From positions 1-5,490 of the forward strand of contig CALDNB010000025.1 in the NCBI GenBank assembly GCA_937914775.1: DNA of 5,490 nt. Reading direction: 5' to 3'. Source of the DNA: an uncultured Clostridia bacterium (GTDB taxonomy: Bacteria; Bacillota; Clostridia; Monoglobales; Firm-18). The position numbers and the translations under genes are program-made. This document shows positions 1 to 5,490 of this stretch, piece by piece (the stretch's first letter is position 1; every line of letters begins with the position of its first letter). Below the pieces are notes generated by a model that was not told where the DNA came from, did no database searches, and was given only the letters and a program-made list of their open reading frames with translations.

Positions 1-1
1 G

Positions 2-1924
2 GACAGTATATATTTCGGCGGTACACTATTTAATGCAAGAAGTTCCGCGGTTAATTTTACCAATGAAGAGATAATAGAAGCAGTTGATTTTTGCCATTTA
101 CGGGGAGTTAAAGTTTTTGTAACAGTTAACACTCTTATTAATGACAAAGAAATACCCCAGATGGTTAAATATTTAAACTTCTTAAGTGAAACAGGTGTTG
201 ACGGAATAATTGTTCAGGACTTAGGCGTTGCAAAAATCGCAGGACAAGTAGTTCCCGAACTTCCTATTCACGGAAGTACCCAGATGACAGTAACCGACAA
301 AGAGGGAGCAAGGCTGCTGCAGGATTTGGGCTTTAAAAGAGTGGTTGTTGCAAGAGAACTGTCCTATGCTGAAATAAAAGAAATAAAAGAAGCGGTAGAA
401 ATAGAAATTGAAGTGTTTGTCCACGGGGCAATATGTGTCTGCTATTCGGGACAATGCTTAATGAGCAGTTTTATAGGCGGAAGAAGCGGAAACAGAGGTA
501 ACTGTGCACAACCCTGTCGGCTTTTATACAGTATTGAAAACAAGAAAGGAAATCTTTTAAGTCCTAAAGATATGGGGCTTATTAATCATATAAAAGAACT
601 TAAAAACGCAGGGGTTGATTCCTTAAAAATTGAGGGCAGAATGAAAGGGATTGACTATGTTAAAACTGTAGTTTCCACATACAGAAAATATTTAGATAAT
701 GATGACAAAGTATCTAAGGAAGACTATGATATATTAGACGGGGTTTTCTACAGAGGCGGACTTACTGACGGATATTTTACCGGTAAGTTAAACGATATGT
801 TTTGTTACAACAAGCCTGATAATCCTTATTTAAAACAAAAAAAGATAGAGATAAAAGACTATGAACGAAAGTTAACTGTTGACTTTGATGCAGAATTGAA
901 ACCTGGTGAGCCATTTTCACTTACTGCCTGTCATAAGGGGTTATGTGTTACAGTAAAGGGCGAATTAAAGGGGGAAATGGCAATTAACAGACCTCTTAAC
1001 GGCGAAAGAATTGCTTCTCAGTTAGCAAAACTTGGCGGTACAAATTTTGTATCAGGGGATATTAAGATTACAGTTGACAATAATGTTACTGTGCCCATTT
1101 CAGAAATTAACAACGTAAGGCGCATAGCAGTTGAAAAGTTAAACTGTGAAATTATTAATTCACACAGACGGCAACCGCTAAAAATTGATTTGCCTGTATT
1201 AAATGATGTTAAGGGCGAAGTTTTTAATTACTCCGTAATGGTATCAGATAAAGAGCAGTTAAAGGTATTTTCGGGTTACGAATATTTGTACGTTCCTCTT
1301 GACTTGTACTGCGGTGAGGGAGTTGCGGTTTTACCCAGAATTTCTTATGTCGGTCTTAAAGAAAAAGTGCTTATTAAGAATTGCAAAAAAGTTCTTGCAA
1401 GAAACATAGGGCAGATTAAAATGCTTGAGGGAACAGGCATAGAAATATATGCTGATTTTACTCTTAATACTTTTAACAGTTACGGTGCTTTAATGCTAAA
1501 TGAACTTGGTGTTAAGCAAATAACGTTATCAACTGAACTTATGTTTAGCCAAATTCGTGGCATTAAAAGTTCAGTTCCATTAGAAAGTGTTATTTACGGT
1601 TATATTCCCTTGATGATTACCAAAAACTGTCTTATAAAGTCTGCAGTAGGGTGCAAAAATAAAAAAGGTGCAATACTTACCGACAGAACAGGTACTGATT
1701 TTAAAATTAAGTGCACAGACCACTGCAAAAACGAGATTTTTAACAGTTTGCCGGTTGTTTTAAGCGATAAGACTGACGAATTAAAGAATTGTGGTTTAAG
1801 TTTCGGACGCCTTATGTTTTTAGACGAGTCACCAAAAAAATGTCTTGAAATATTAGATTGTTACAAAAAAGGAATTATGCCTGACTGTGAATTTACAAGA
1901 GGCAAGTTCTACAAAGGAGTGTAA
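2..1924 (+). CDS. U32 family protein with DUF3656 domain (RlhA-like), 5' truncated by window edge
   Basis: The reading frame is open from base 2, and the first residues (DSIYFGGTLFNARSSAVNF) already match the conserved N-terminal barrel strand of U32 proteins. The ATG at 161 is therefore internal, and probably about 25-30 residues, including the usual ELLAPAG segment, lie off the window. Numbering from base 2, residues 137-155 fit the U32 signature E-x-F-x2-G-A-I-C-x4-G-x-C-x-M-S, and GNRGNCAQPCR follows. Cys145, 152, 168 and 172 form a C-x6-C-x15-C-x3-C set. Residues ~288-379 resemble DUF3656, and the C-terminal part ends in the family-typical FTRGKFYKGV. U32 proteins are annotated as peptidases, but characterised members (RlhA on 23S rRNA, TrhP on tRNA, UbiU/UbiV in quinone synthesis) act in hydroxylation, and UbiU/UbiV carry 4Fe-4S clusters. 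DUF3656 points to the RlhA side. An RNA-hydroxylation role here is inference. The last codons contain the dut ribosome binding site. Confidence 0.93.
   Translation, partial: DSIYFGGTLFNARSSAVNFTNEEIIEAVDFCHLRGVKVFVTVNTLINDKEIPQMVKYLNFLSETGVDGIIVQDLGVAKIAGQVVPELPIHGSTQMTVTDKEGARLLQDLGFKRVVVARELSYAEIKEIKEAVEIEIEVFVHGAICVCYSGQCLMSSFIGGRSGNRGNCAQPCRLLYSIENKKGNLLSPKDMGLINHIKELKNAGVDSLKIEGRMKGIDYVKTVVSTYRKYLDNDDKVSKEDYDILDGVFYRGGLTDGYFTGKLNDMFCYNKPDNPYLKQKKIEIKDYERKLTVDFDAELKPGEPFSLTACHKGLCVTVKGELKGEMAINRPLNGERIASQLAKLGGTNFVSGDIKITVDNNVTVPISEINNVRRIAVEKLNCEIINSHRRQPLKIDLPVLNDVKGEVFNYSVMVSDKEQLKVFSGYEYLYVPLDLYCGEGVAVLPRISYVGLKEKVLIKNCKKVLARNIGQIKMLEGTGIEIYADFTLNTFNSYGALMLNELGVKQITLSTELMFSQIRGIKSSVPLESVIYGYIPLMITKNCLIKSAVGCKNKKGAILTDRTGTDFKIKCTDHCKNEIFNSLPVVLSDKTDELKNCGLSFGRLMFLDESPKKCLEILDCYKKGIMPDCEFTRGKFYKGV
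1913..1919 (+). promoter_or_regulatory. Ribosome binding site of dut
   Basis: AAAGGAG lies 8 bases before the ATG at 1928. It is embedded in the last codons (Lys-Gly-Val) of the U32 gene, so ribosomes finishing that gene stop on top of the dut start region. This supports co-translation of the two genes. Confidence 0.85.
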
Positions 1925-1927
1925 AAT

Positions 1928-2377
1928 ATGGAGTTACAGATAAAATACGTTTCTGAAAAAATCGGTAAAGAAATACCTGCGCCTTTTTATGCAAGTGACG
2001 GTGCAGCGGGTATGGACTTACCTGCCTGTATTGACAGTCCTGTTACAATTAAGGCACGTAACAGAGCGATAATTCCTACAGGTATTGCAATAGGACTTCC
2101 TGACAACAACTACGTTGCTTTAATATATGTCAGAAGTTCATTGGGCTTTAAAAAGGGGATTACATTATCTAACTCTGTAGGTGTAATTGACAGCGACTAC
2201 AGGGGCGAAATATTTGTTTCATTAAATAATCTTTCCGATGAGGATTATGAAATTTTGCCCGGGGAACGTATAGCGCAGTTAGTGGTTACACCTGTAGTTA
2301 TACCTGAAATTAATGTGGTTGATGATCTGACCATTACTAAAAGGGGTGCAGGAGGATTTGGCTCTACGGGTAAATAA
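1928..2377 (+). CDS. dut: dUTP diphosphatase (dUTPase), trimeric type
   Basis: Hydrolyses dUTP to dUMP and diphosphate in the cytoplasm, keeping uracil out of DNA and supplying dUMP for thymidylate synthesis. All five motifs of the homotrimeric family are visible in 149 residues: I around 26-33 (AAGMDLPA), II around 69-78 (RSSLGFKKGI), III around 82-93 (NSVGVIDSDYRG, with the sugar-binding and catalytic Asp), IV around 113-118 (ERIAQL) and V at 139-148 (RGAGGFGSTG, the flexible C-terminal arm that closes over the nucleotide). The length is normal for bacterial enzymes. The ATG is fixed by AAAGGAG 8 bases upstream. The gene starts 3 bases after the U32 stop, and its end overlaps the next frame by about 32 bases. 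Nothing is missing, so it should be active. Confidence 0.97.
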   Translation: MELQIKYVSEKIGKEIPAPFYASDGAAGMDLPACIDSPVTIKARNRAIIPTGIAIGLPDNNYVALIYVRSSLGFKKGITLSNSVGVIDSDYRGEIFVSLNNLSDEDYEILPGERIAQLVVTPVVIPEINVVDDLTITKRGAGGFGSTGK

Positions 2378-2738
2378 GCACGACATTATACTTATTGTAT
2401 TTACGGTTATTATTGCAGTATTATTTATGTTTTTATTTAATTTATATTTATACAAAGGGGTAGCAACAGGGGTTGAAATTCATTATGACGGAAAGTTACT
2501 TGAAAGTTATTCCTTTGACAAACTGCCAAAAGAAAAAACTCTTGAAATAAATACTGATATAGGATATAATATAATTGGTATTTGCAATAATAAGGTAAGT
2601 GTTACAAATTCTTCTTGTAATGACAAGGTTTGTAACGGGTTTTATATCTCAAAGCCCAATCAGGTAATAGTTTGTTTACCAAACAAATTAGTTATAAAAC
2701 TTGTTGGTGCAAGTGAGGTTGACAGTATATCTTACTAA
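2346..2738 (+). CDS. NusG domain II-containing membrane-anchored protein
   Basis: Up to 130 residues. A short basic N-terminus is followed by one hydrophobic segment at ~14-34 (DIILIVFTVIIAVLFMFLF), consistent with a membrane anchor or uncleaved signal, and then an ~90-residue domain probably outside the membrane. The C-terminal half carries the NusG_II (PF07009) hallmark, CNDKVC, ISKP, then VIVCLPNKLVIKL. Family proteins lack the NusG NGN and KOW parts and are not expected to be transcription factors; their role is not established. The start is uncertain. GTG 2346 gives the longest form but has no well-spaced binding site; TTG 2358 (protein beginning ALRVNKHDI) matches the usual N-terminal length better, but AGGAGG at 2350-2355 is only 2 bases before it. 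Either way the start lies inside dut, so translation is probably coupled. A Gx transporter gene follows after 12 bases; I recall this pairing from Clostridia. Confidence 0.86.
   Translation: MQEDLALRVNKHDIILIVFTVIIAVLFMFLFNLYLYKGVATGVEIHYDGKLLESYSFDKLPKEKTLEINTDIGYNIIGICNNKVSVTNSSCNDKVCNGFYISKPNQVIVCLPNKLVIKLVGASEVDSISY
2350..2355 (+). promoter_or_regulatory. Shine-Dalgarno-like AGGAGG inside the dut motif V codons
   Basis: A perfect AGGAGG formed by codons of the conserved motif V glycines of dut (GCA GGA GGA). It may recruit ribosomes for the NusG_II gene, but it is only 2 bases from TTG 2358 and lies downstream of GTG 2346. No ATG, GTG or TTG in frame sits at ideal spacing. It could be a coincidence of Gly-Gly codon use, so its function is doubtful. 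Confidence 0.4.
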
Positions 2739-2739
2739 C

Positions 2740-2744
2740 AGGGA
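2740..2744 (+). promoter_or_regulatory. Ribosome binding site of the Gx transporter gene
   Basis: AGGGA sits directly after the NusG_II stop codon and 6 bases before the ATG at 2751. It is a moderate match at a good distance and supports that start. Confidence 0.6.
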
Positions 2745-2750
2745 ATTATT

Positions 2751-3230
2751 ATGAAAAATAAAAATGTTTTACTTGGTTTTATGGTTGCAGTTGCTATTGT
2801 TTTGCAGGTTTTGGAGTCTTTTATTCCCGTACCTTTACCCATACCGGGCGGAAAAATCGGTCTTGCAAACATAGTTGCTTTAATTGTACTTATTAAATAT
2901 GGAGCAAAAGATGCAGTTGTTGTAACGTTACTCCGTGCAATTCTCGGAAGTTTTATTCACGGCGGATTTGTTACAATGATTTACAGCGTTGCAGGAGCAT
3001 TGTTTTCTGTTGTTACTGCTATTCTGTTGTACAGGCACAGTAAGTACACAATTATCGGCATAGGAGTAATGTCGGCACTAATGCACAATCTGGCACAGGT
3101 TATTGTTGCGATAATTCTTTTGAATAATATTTACATTGTTACATATTACCCGATACTTATGTTAGTATCATTACCTTGCGGTGCTTTGACGGGATATGTA
3201 TCAGGTTTAGTATTAAATAAATTAAAATGA
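2751..3230 (+). CDS. Gx transporter family protein (heptaprenyl diphosphate synthase component I family)
   Basis: A 159-residue, strongly hydrophobic protein with about five or six membrane segments (roughly 6-25, 35-50, 52-68, 72-93, 99-125, 128-155). The conserved loop after the first segment, PIPGGKIGLANIVALIVL, followed by LRAILGSFIHGG and later LMHNLAQVIVA, is characteristic of PF07456. Members are often labelled heptaprenyl diphosphate synthase component I, but the fold resembles substrate-binding membrane proteins of ECF-type transporters. The name Gx transporter therefore describes the family, not a proven substrate. No ATPase or energising partner lies in this window, and no polyprenyl synthase is adjacent here. 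It lies 12 bases after the NusG_II gene. Its TGA overlaps an ATG at 3227 that is probably not the mreB start. The length is normal, with no sign of truncation. Confidence 0.9.
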   Translation: MKNKNVLLGFMVAVAIVLQVLESFIPVPLPIPGGKIGLANIVALIVLIKYGAKDAVVVTLLRAILGSFIHGGFVTMIYSVAGALFSVVTAILLYRHSKYTIIGIGVMSALMHNLAQVIVAIILLNNIYIVTYYPILMLVSLPCGALTGYVSGLVLNKLK

Positions 3231-3238
3231 AAAGGGAG
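3230..3238 (+). promoter_or_regulatory. Ribosome binding site that decides the mreB start (GTG 3245)
   Basis: AAAAGGGAG begins at the last base of the Gx transporter stop codon and is followed, after 6 bases, by GTG 3245. The upstream ATG at 3227 has only A/T-rich codons before it and would translate this binding site as Lys-Arg-Glu. This favours GTG as the true start. Confidence 0.75.
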
Positions 3239-3244
3239 ATTATT

Positions 3245-4246
3245 GTGGGAAATTTTACAAAAGATATTGGTATTGACTTAGGTACTGCCAACACACTTGT
3301 TCATTTAAGAGGAAAAGGAATAGTAGTAAGAGAGCCATCTGTTGTTGCAATTAACTGCGAAACAAAGCAGATACTGGCTGTTGGTGATGACGCTAAGGCC
3401 ATGCTTGGAAGAACACCAGGAAATATTGTTGCTATAAGACCAATGAAGGACGGTGTTATTGCAGACTACAACATTACACAGAATATGATAAGATATTTTA
3501 TTCAGAAAGCATATCCTCACAGAGGTTTTATCAAACCCAGAGTCAGTGTATGTATTCCTACCGGTGCTACAGAAGTAGAAAAACGAGCAATAGACGAGGC
3601 GGTTATGCAGGCTGGTGCACGTGAAGCACATCTTATTGAAGAGCCAATGGCTGCTGCTATTGGTGCGGGGCTACCCGTTGACGAGCCCGTAGGAAGTATG
3701 GTTGTTGACATTGGCGGCGGTACATCTGAAGTTGCGGTAATCTCTTTAGGCGGTATTGTTACAAGTTTATCTTTAAGAGTTGCCGGTGACGAACTTGACA
3801 ACGCCATTGTTCAATATATAAGAAAGAAATACAGTCTTTTAACAGGTGAAAGAACTGCCGAAACAATTAAAATTAAAATCGGCTCTGCTTATCCTATGAA
3901 AGAAGAAAAGGCAATGGATATTAAAGGCCGTGACTTAATGTCAGGTCTTCCAAAAACTATTACAATTACTTCTATAGACATAAGAGATGCTTTGTCAGAA
4001 CCAGTTAACGAAATTATTGATGCTATCAAAAATTCACTTGAACAGACACCTCCTGAACTTGCTGCTGACATTATTGAAAATGGTATTATGCTGACAGGTG
4101 GCGGTGCACTTTTAAGAGGTCTTGATAAACTGATACTTTTAGAGACAGGTATTAAGGTAAACATTGCGGAAAATCCTCTTGACTGTGTTGCTCTTGGTAC
4201 TGCACAGATTAATTCCTTTAAAGGAGCATATTCAAAAAGAAAGTAA
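3245..4246 (+). CDS. mreB: Rod shape-determining protein MreB (bacterial actin)
   Basis: ATP-dependent actin homologue that forms short filaments on the inner face of the membrane and guides lateral peptidoglycan synthesis with MreC, MreD, RodA and PBP2. From GTG 3245 the protein is 333 residues, a normal length, and begins MGNFTKDIGIDLGTANTLV, as family members do. The actin-fold motifs are intact: phosphate-1 DIGIDLGTANT at 7-17, EEPMAAAIG at 132-140 with a probable catalytic Glu, phosphate-2 VVDIGGGTSEVAV at ~153-165, and the adenosine motif LTGGGALLRG from 283. An ATG at 3227 in the same frame would add six residues (MKREII) that overlap the Gx gene, but the binding site at 3230-3238 argues for GTG. 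mreC starts 9 bases after the stop. The maf-radC neighbours often found upstream of mreB are absent here. Confidence 0.97.
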   Translation: MGNFTKDIGIDLGTANTLVHLRGKGIVVREPSVVAINCETKQILAVGDDAKAMLGRTPGNIVAIRPMKDGVIADYNITQNMIRYFIQKAYPHRGFIKPRVSVCIPTGATEVEKRAIDEAVMQAGAREAHLIEEPMAAAIGAGLPVDEPVGSMVVDIGGGTSEVAVISLGGIVTSLSLRVAGDELDNAIVQYIRKKYSLLTGERTAETIKIKIGSAYPMKEEKAMDIKGRDLMSGLPKTITITSIDIRDALSEPVNEIIDAIKNSLEQTPPELAADIIENGIMLTGGGALLRGLDKLILLETGIKVNIAENPLDCVALGTAQINSFKGAYSKRK

Positions 4247-4255
4247 GAATTTCAA

Positions 4256-5488
4256 ATGAGAGATTTATTTAAAAACAAATTTTTTATTACATTAATAATT
4301 GTTACTGTTTTATTTTTAGTACTTGCCTTTGTTTACAATTCAGACAGTATCAAAGCGCCGTTTTTAAAAAGCGTAATTGGGACTGTTGTTAAGCCTGTTC
4401 AGTCAGCCTTTACTTATACAACAAGCGGTATTAAAAATTTCTTTGGTAATTTTGAAAGTATAGACAAATTGCAAAAGGAAAACAGTGAACTTAAAGATAC
4501 AATTAACAAACTTAATGACCGTTTGCGTAAAATTGAGGGTATGGAGGCGGAAAACCAGCGTCTGCAAAGCCTTCTTGAACTAAAACAGTCAAACGGTCAG
4601 TTTAAGTATGTTGCTGCAAATATAATTTACAAAGATTACGGCGGTTGGTATGAGTCCTTTACCATTAACAAAGGCAGTGATGACGGTATTGAAAAGAACG
4701 ATGCAGTTGTTACTTCGGACGGTCTTGTTGGCTGTGTTACTGAAGTTTATAATGACCGTGCAACTGTACTTTCAATTATAGATTCATCAAGTTCTGTAGG
4801 CGCTACAATTTCAAGAACAAAAGACAATGCTATTGTTGACGGTGATATGACATATTTGCTGAGGGCAGAGGATGATGGAGCTAAAACTCTTGAAATCCGT
4901 AAAGAAGCGGATGACGCTTTATCGGCTAACAATCTTATCTTCTGGTATGACGTTAAGGTAACTCCAATTGAGTATCACATTGTTTGTACTGTCCCCGATT
5001 TAGGTGGATTGAATGCTTTAACAATCAATGGTGAAACCCCTACAAATACTAAAGCAATTATGGGTTCAACTGCCACTCCCGGTACAGGATTCACATTTGT
5101 AGGTTGGTTTGAGGATGAAAATTGCACTGTCCCTATTAAAACAACACATCCTGATTGGTTGGAAACGTTGTCAGATGAAATTAGTGTAAAATTGAAGCCG
5201 AAACAATTCAAAGAAAATCCTACGGATCCAAATGGAACTAACCACTATTACGCCCTGTTCGAACCTCAATATGGCAGTTTGATAGTTACAAAACTTCGCG
5301 GTGATAATAATACACCGGTTGAGCCTAACGAATCCTTCTTGTTCCACATCAAGGGTAAGAATAACAACAACAAGCACATTGATATGGTGATAACCATAAC
5401 AAATGCAAACTATGGCAAAGCACACACCTATACAGATAAGAGATGCGGTTTTATCCTTAGTGTGGAATTTCCTGAGAAGCTCATATAA
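4256..5488 (+). CDS. mreC: Chimeric ORF: N-terminal two-thirds of MreC fused in frame to surface-protein repeat modules
   Basis: The 410-residue frame begins as MreC, the bitopic scaffold that links MreB to the wall-synthesis enzymes. It has a basic start and membrane segment at ~8-27 (KNKFFITLIIVTVLFLVLAF), a coiled coil at ~66-110 (leucine- and charge-rich), then the first barrel subdomain with GWYESFTINKGSDDGI, VVTSDGLVG, IIDSSSSVGATISRT and DNAIVDGD, ending near residue 198. From there the expected MreC continuation (proline, glycine and SGLGG-type motifs of the second subdomain) is missing. Instead residues ~200-410 look like a Gram-positive surface protein (see next entry). MreC proteins are usually about 270-300 residues, so roughly 80-90 are lost and about 210 foreign ones gained. 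The start follows mreB by 9 bases without a clear binding site; AAAGGAG lies 29 bases upstream, so coupling to mreB is likely. I am sure of the MreC half and of the change. Whether the join exists in the organism is open. Confidence 0.85.
   Translation: MRDLFKNKFFITLIIVTVLFLVLAFVYNSDSIKAPFLKSVIGTVVKPVQSAFTYTTSGIKNFFGNFESIDKLQKENSELKDTINKLNDRLRKIEGMEAENQRLQSLLELKQSNGQFKYVAANIIYKDYGGWYESFTINKGSDDGIEKNDAVVTSDGLVGCVTEVYNDRATVLSIIDSSSSVGATISRTKDNAIVDGDMTYLLRAEDDGAKTLEIRKEADDALSANNLIFWYDVKVTPIEYHIVCTVPDLGGLNALTINGETPTNTKAIMGSTATPGTGFTFVGWFEDENCTVPIKTTHPDWLETLSDEISVKLKPKQFKENPTDPNGTNHYYALFEPQYGSLIVTKLRGDNNTPVEPNESFLFHIKGKNNNNKHIDMVITITNANYGKAHTYTDKRCGFILSVEFPEKLI
4850..5488 (+). other. Non-MreC segment: fragment of a repeat-containing surface/adhesin-like protein
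   Basis: Codes for residues ~199-410 of the chimeric frame. Three parts can be seen. Residues ~200-240 contain KTLEIRKEADD, NNLIFWYD and VTPIEYHIV, which resemble the linker strands ending in N-x-I-x-F-x-Y between repeats of clostridial surface proteins. Residues ~241-338 contain LTINGE, AIMGS, then GFTFVGWFEDENCTVPI, the GW core typical of InlB B-repeat/Flg_new-like modules, and end in HYYALFEP. Residues ~339-405 begin GSLIVTKLRGDN and NESFLFHIKGK, like a prealbumin-type (Cna B-like) stalk module. No signal peptide, LPXTG sorting motif or C-terminal membrane anchor belongs to this piece, so it is an internal fragment without its own start. By hand count GC is about 39-40%, against about 34% in the MreC part. 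Family assignment is from remembered motif patterns, not a search. Confidence 0.7.
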
Positions 5489-5490
5489 GC

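Noticed and set aside
161..163. ATG as the start of the U32 gene
   Set aside because: The frame is open to the window edge, and the upstream residues (YFGGTLFNARS, HLRGVKVFVTVNTL) are conserved U32 sequence, so this Met is internal.
221..454. Minus-strand frame opposite the U32 gene
   Set aside because: It is a shadow of the conserved barrel region, with a Phe/Tyr-rich translation that is simply the complement of Lys/Glu codons.
830..846. A-rich run as a possible slippery frameshift site in the U32 gene
   Set aside because: Zero-frame coding continues with conserved DUF3656 sequence on the far side, and no alternative frame offers a plausible product. The similar A run near 1834 is rejected for the same reason.
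3227..3229. ATG overlapping the Gx stop as the mreB start
   Set aside because: There is no binding site before it, while AAAAGGGAG at 3230-3238 is ideally placed for GTG 3245, and MreB proteins normally begin just before the KDIGIDLGTANT motif.
3305..4164. Minus-strand open frames opposite mreB
   Set aside because: They lie fully antisense to a highly conserved gene, show low-complexity Ser/Ile/Cys-rich translations with no domain, and have no binding sites.
4975..5425. Minus-strand open frames opposite the surface-protein segment
   Set aside because: The + strand frame has clear module motifs (GFTFVGW, SLIVTKL, NESFLFHIKG); the antisense translations have no recognisable pattern and two of them overlap each other.
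4850..5488. Insertion sequence or phage insertion interrupting mreC
   Set aside because: No transposase, integrase, terminal inverted repeats or target duplication is visible, and the mreC 3' part does not resume before the window ends.
1..5490. CRISPR array, tRNA/rRNA, riboswitch or terminator hairpin
   Set aside because: Reading both strands showed no regularly spaced direct repeats, no tRNA-like arms and no GC stem followed by a T-run. Gaps between genes are too short for such elements.

Overview
The window looks like chromosomal DNA of a low-GC Firmicute of the Clostridia type, probably an uncultured gut-associated member. The evidence is AT-rich coding sequence, strong AGGAG-type ribosome binding sites, a clostridial-style U32/DUF3656 protein, a NusG domain II protein paired with a Gx transporter, and an mreB-mreC pair. 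This taxonomic placement is inferred from protein features and codon style, not from a search.

All genes lie on the + strand, and the window is almost entirely coding; no intergenic gap exceeds about 15 bases. The order is: (1) a U32-family protein with DUF3656 (RlhA-like), open at the left edge of the window; (2) dut, a trimeric dUTPase with all five motifs; (3) a small membrane-anchored NusG domain II protein overlapping the end of dut; (4) a Gx transporter family membrane protein (PF07456, often named heptaprenyl diphosphate synthase component I); (5) mreB, the rod-shape actin; (6) an open reading frame that starts as mreC. Spacing and overlaps suggest one co-transcribed, translationally coupled unit. 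I see no promoter, terminator, RNA gene, CRISPR array or insertion sequence.

The remarkable part is the last gene. Its first ~198 residues are a normal MreC: membrane anchor, coiled coil and first beta-barrel subdomain. In the middle of the barrel, near base 4850, the sequence changes in frame into ~210 residues resembling repeat modules of large Gram-positive surface or adhesin proteins (a GFTFVGW-type repeat followed by a prealbumin-like module). The rest of MreC and all of mreD are missing. It is either a genuine rearrangement that would anchor a surface module through the MreC membrane segment, or a chimeric join made during assembly. The sequence alone cannot decide. Assembly error is the null hypothesis and should be tested first.

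Functionally, the intact part combines a probable RNA-hydroxylation enzyme, nucleotide-pool sanitation, two envelope proteins of poorly defined function, and the cytoskeletal scaffold for lateral wall synthesis.
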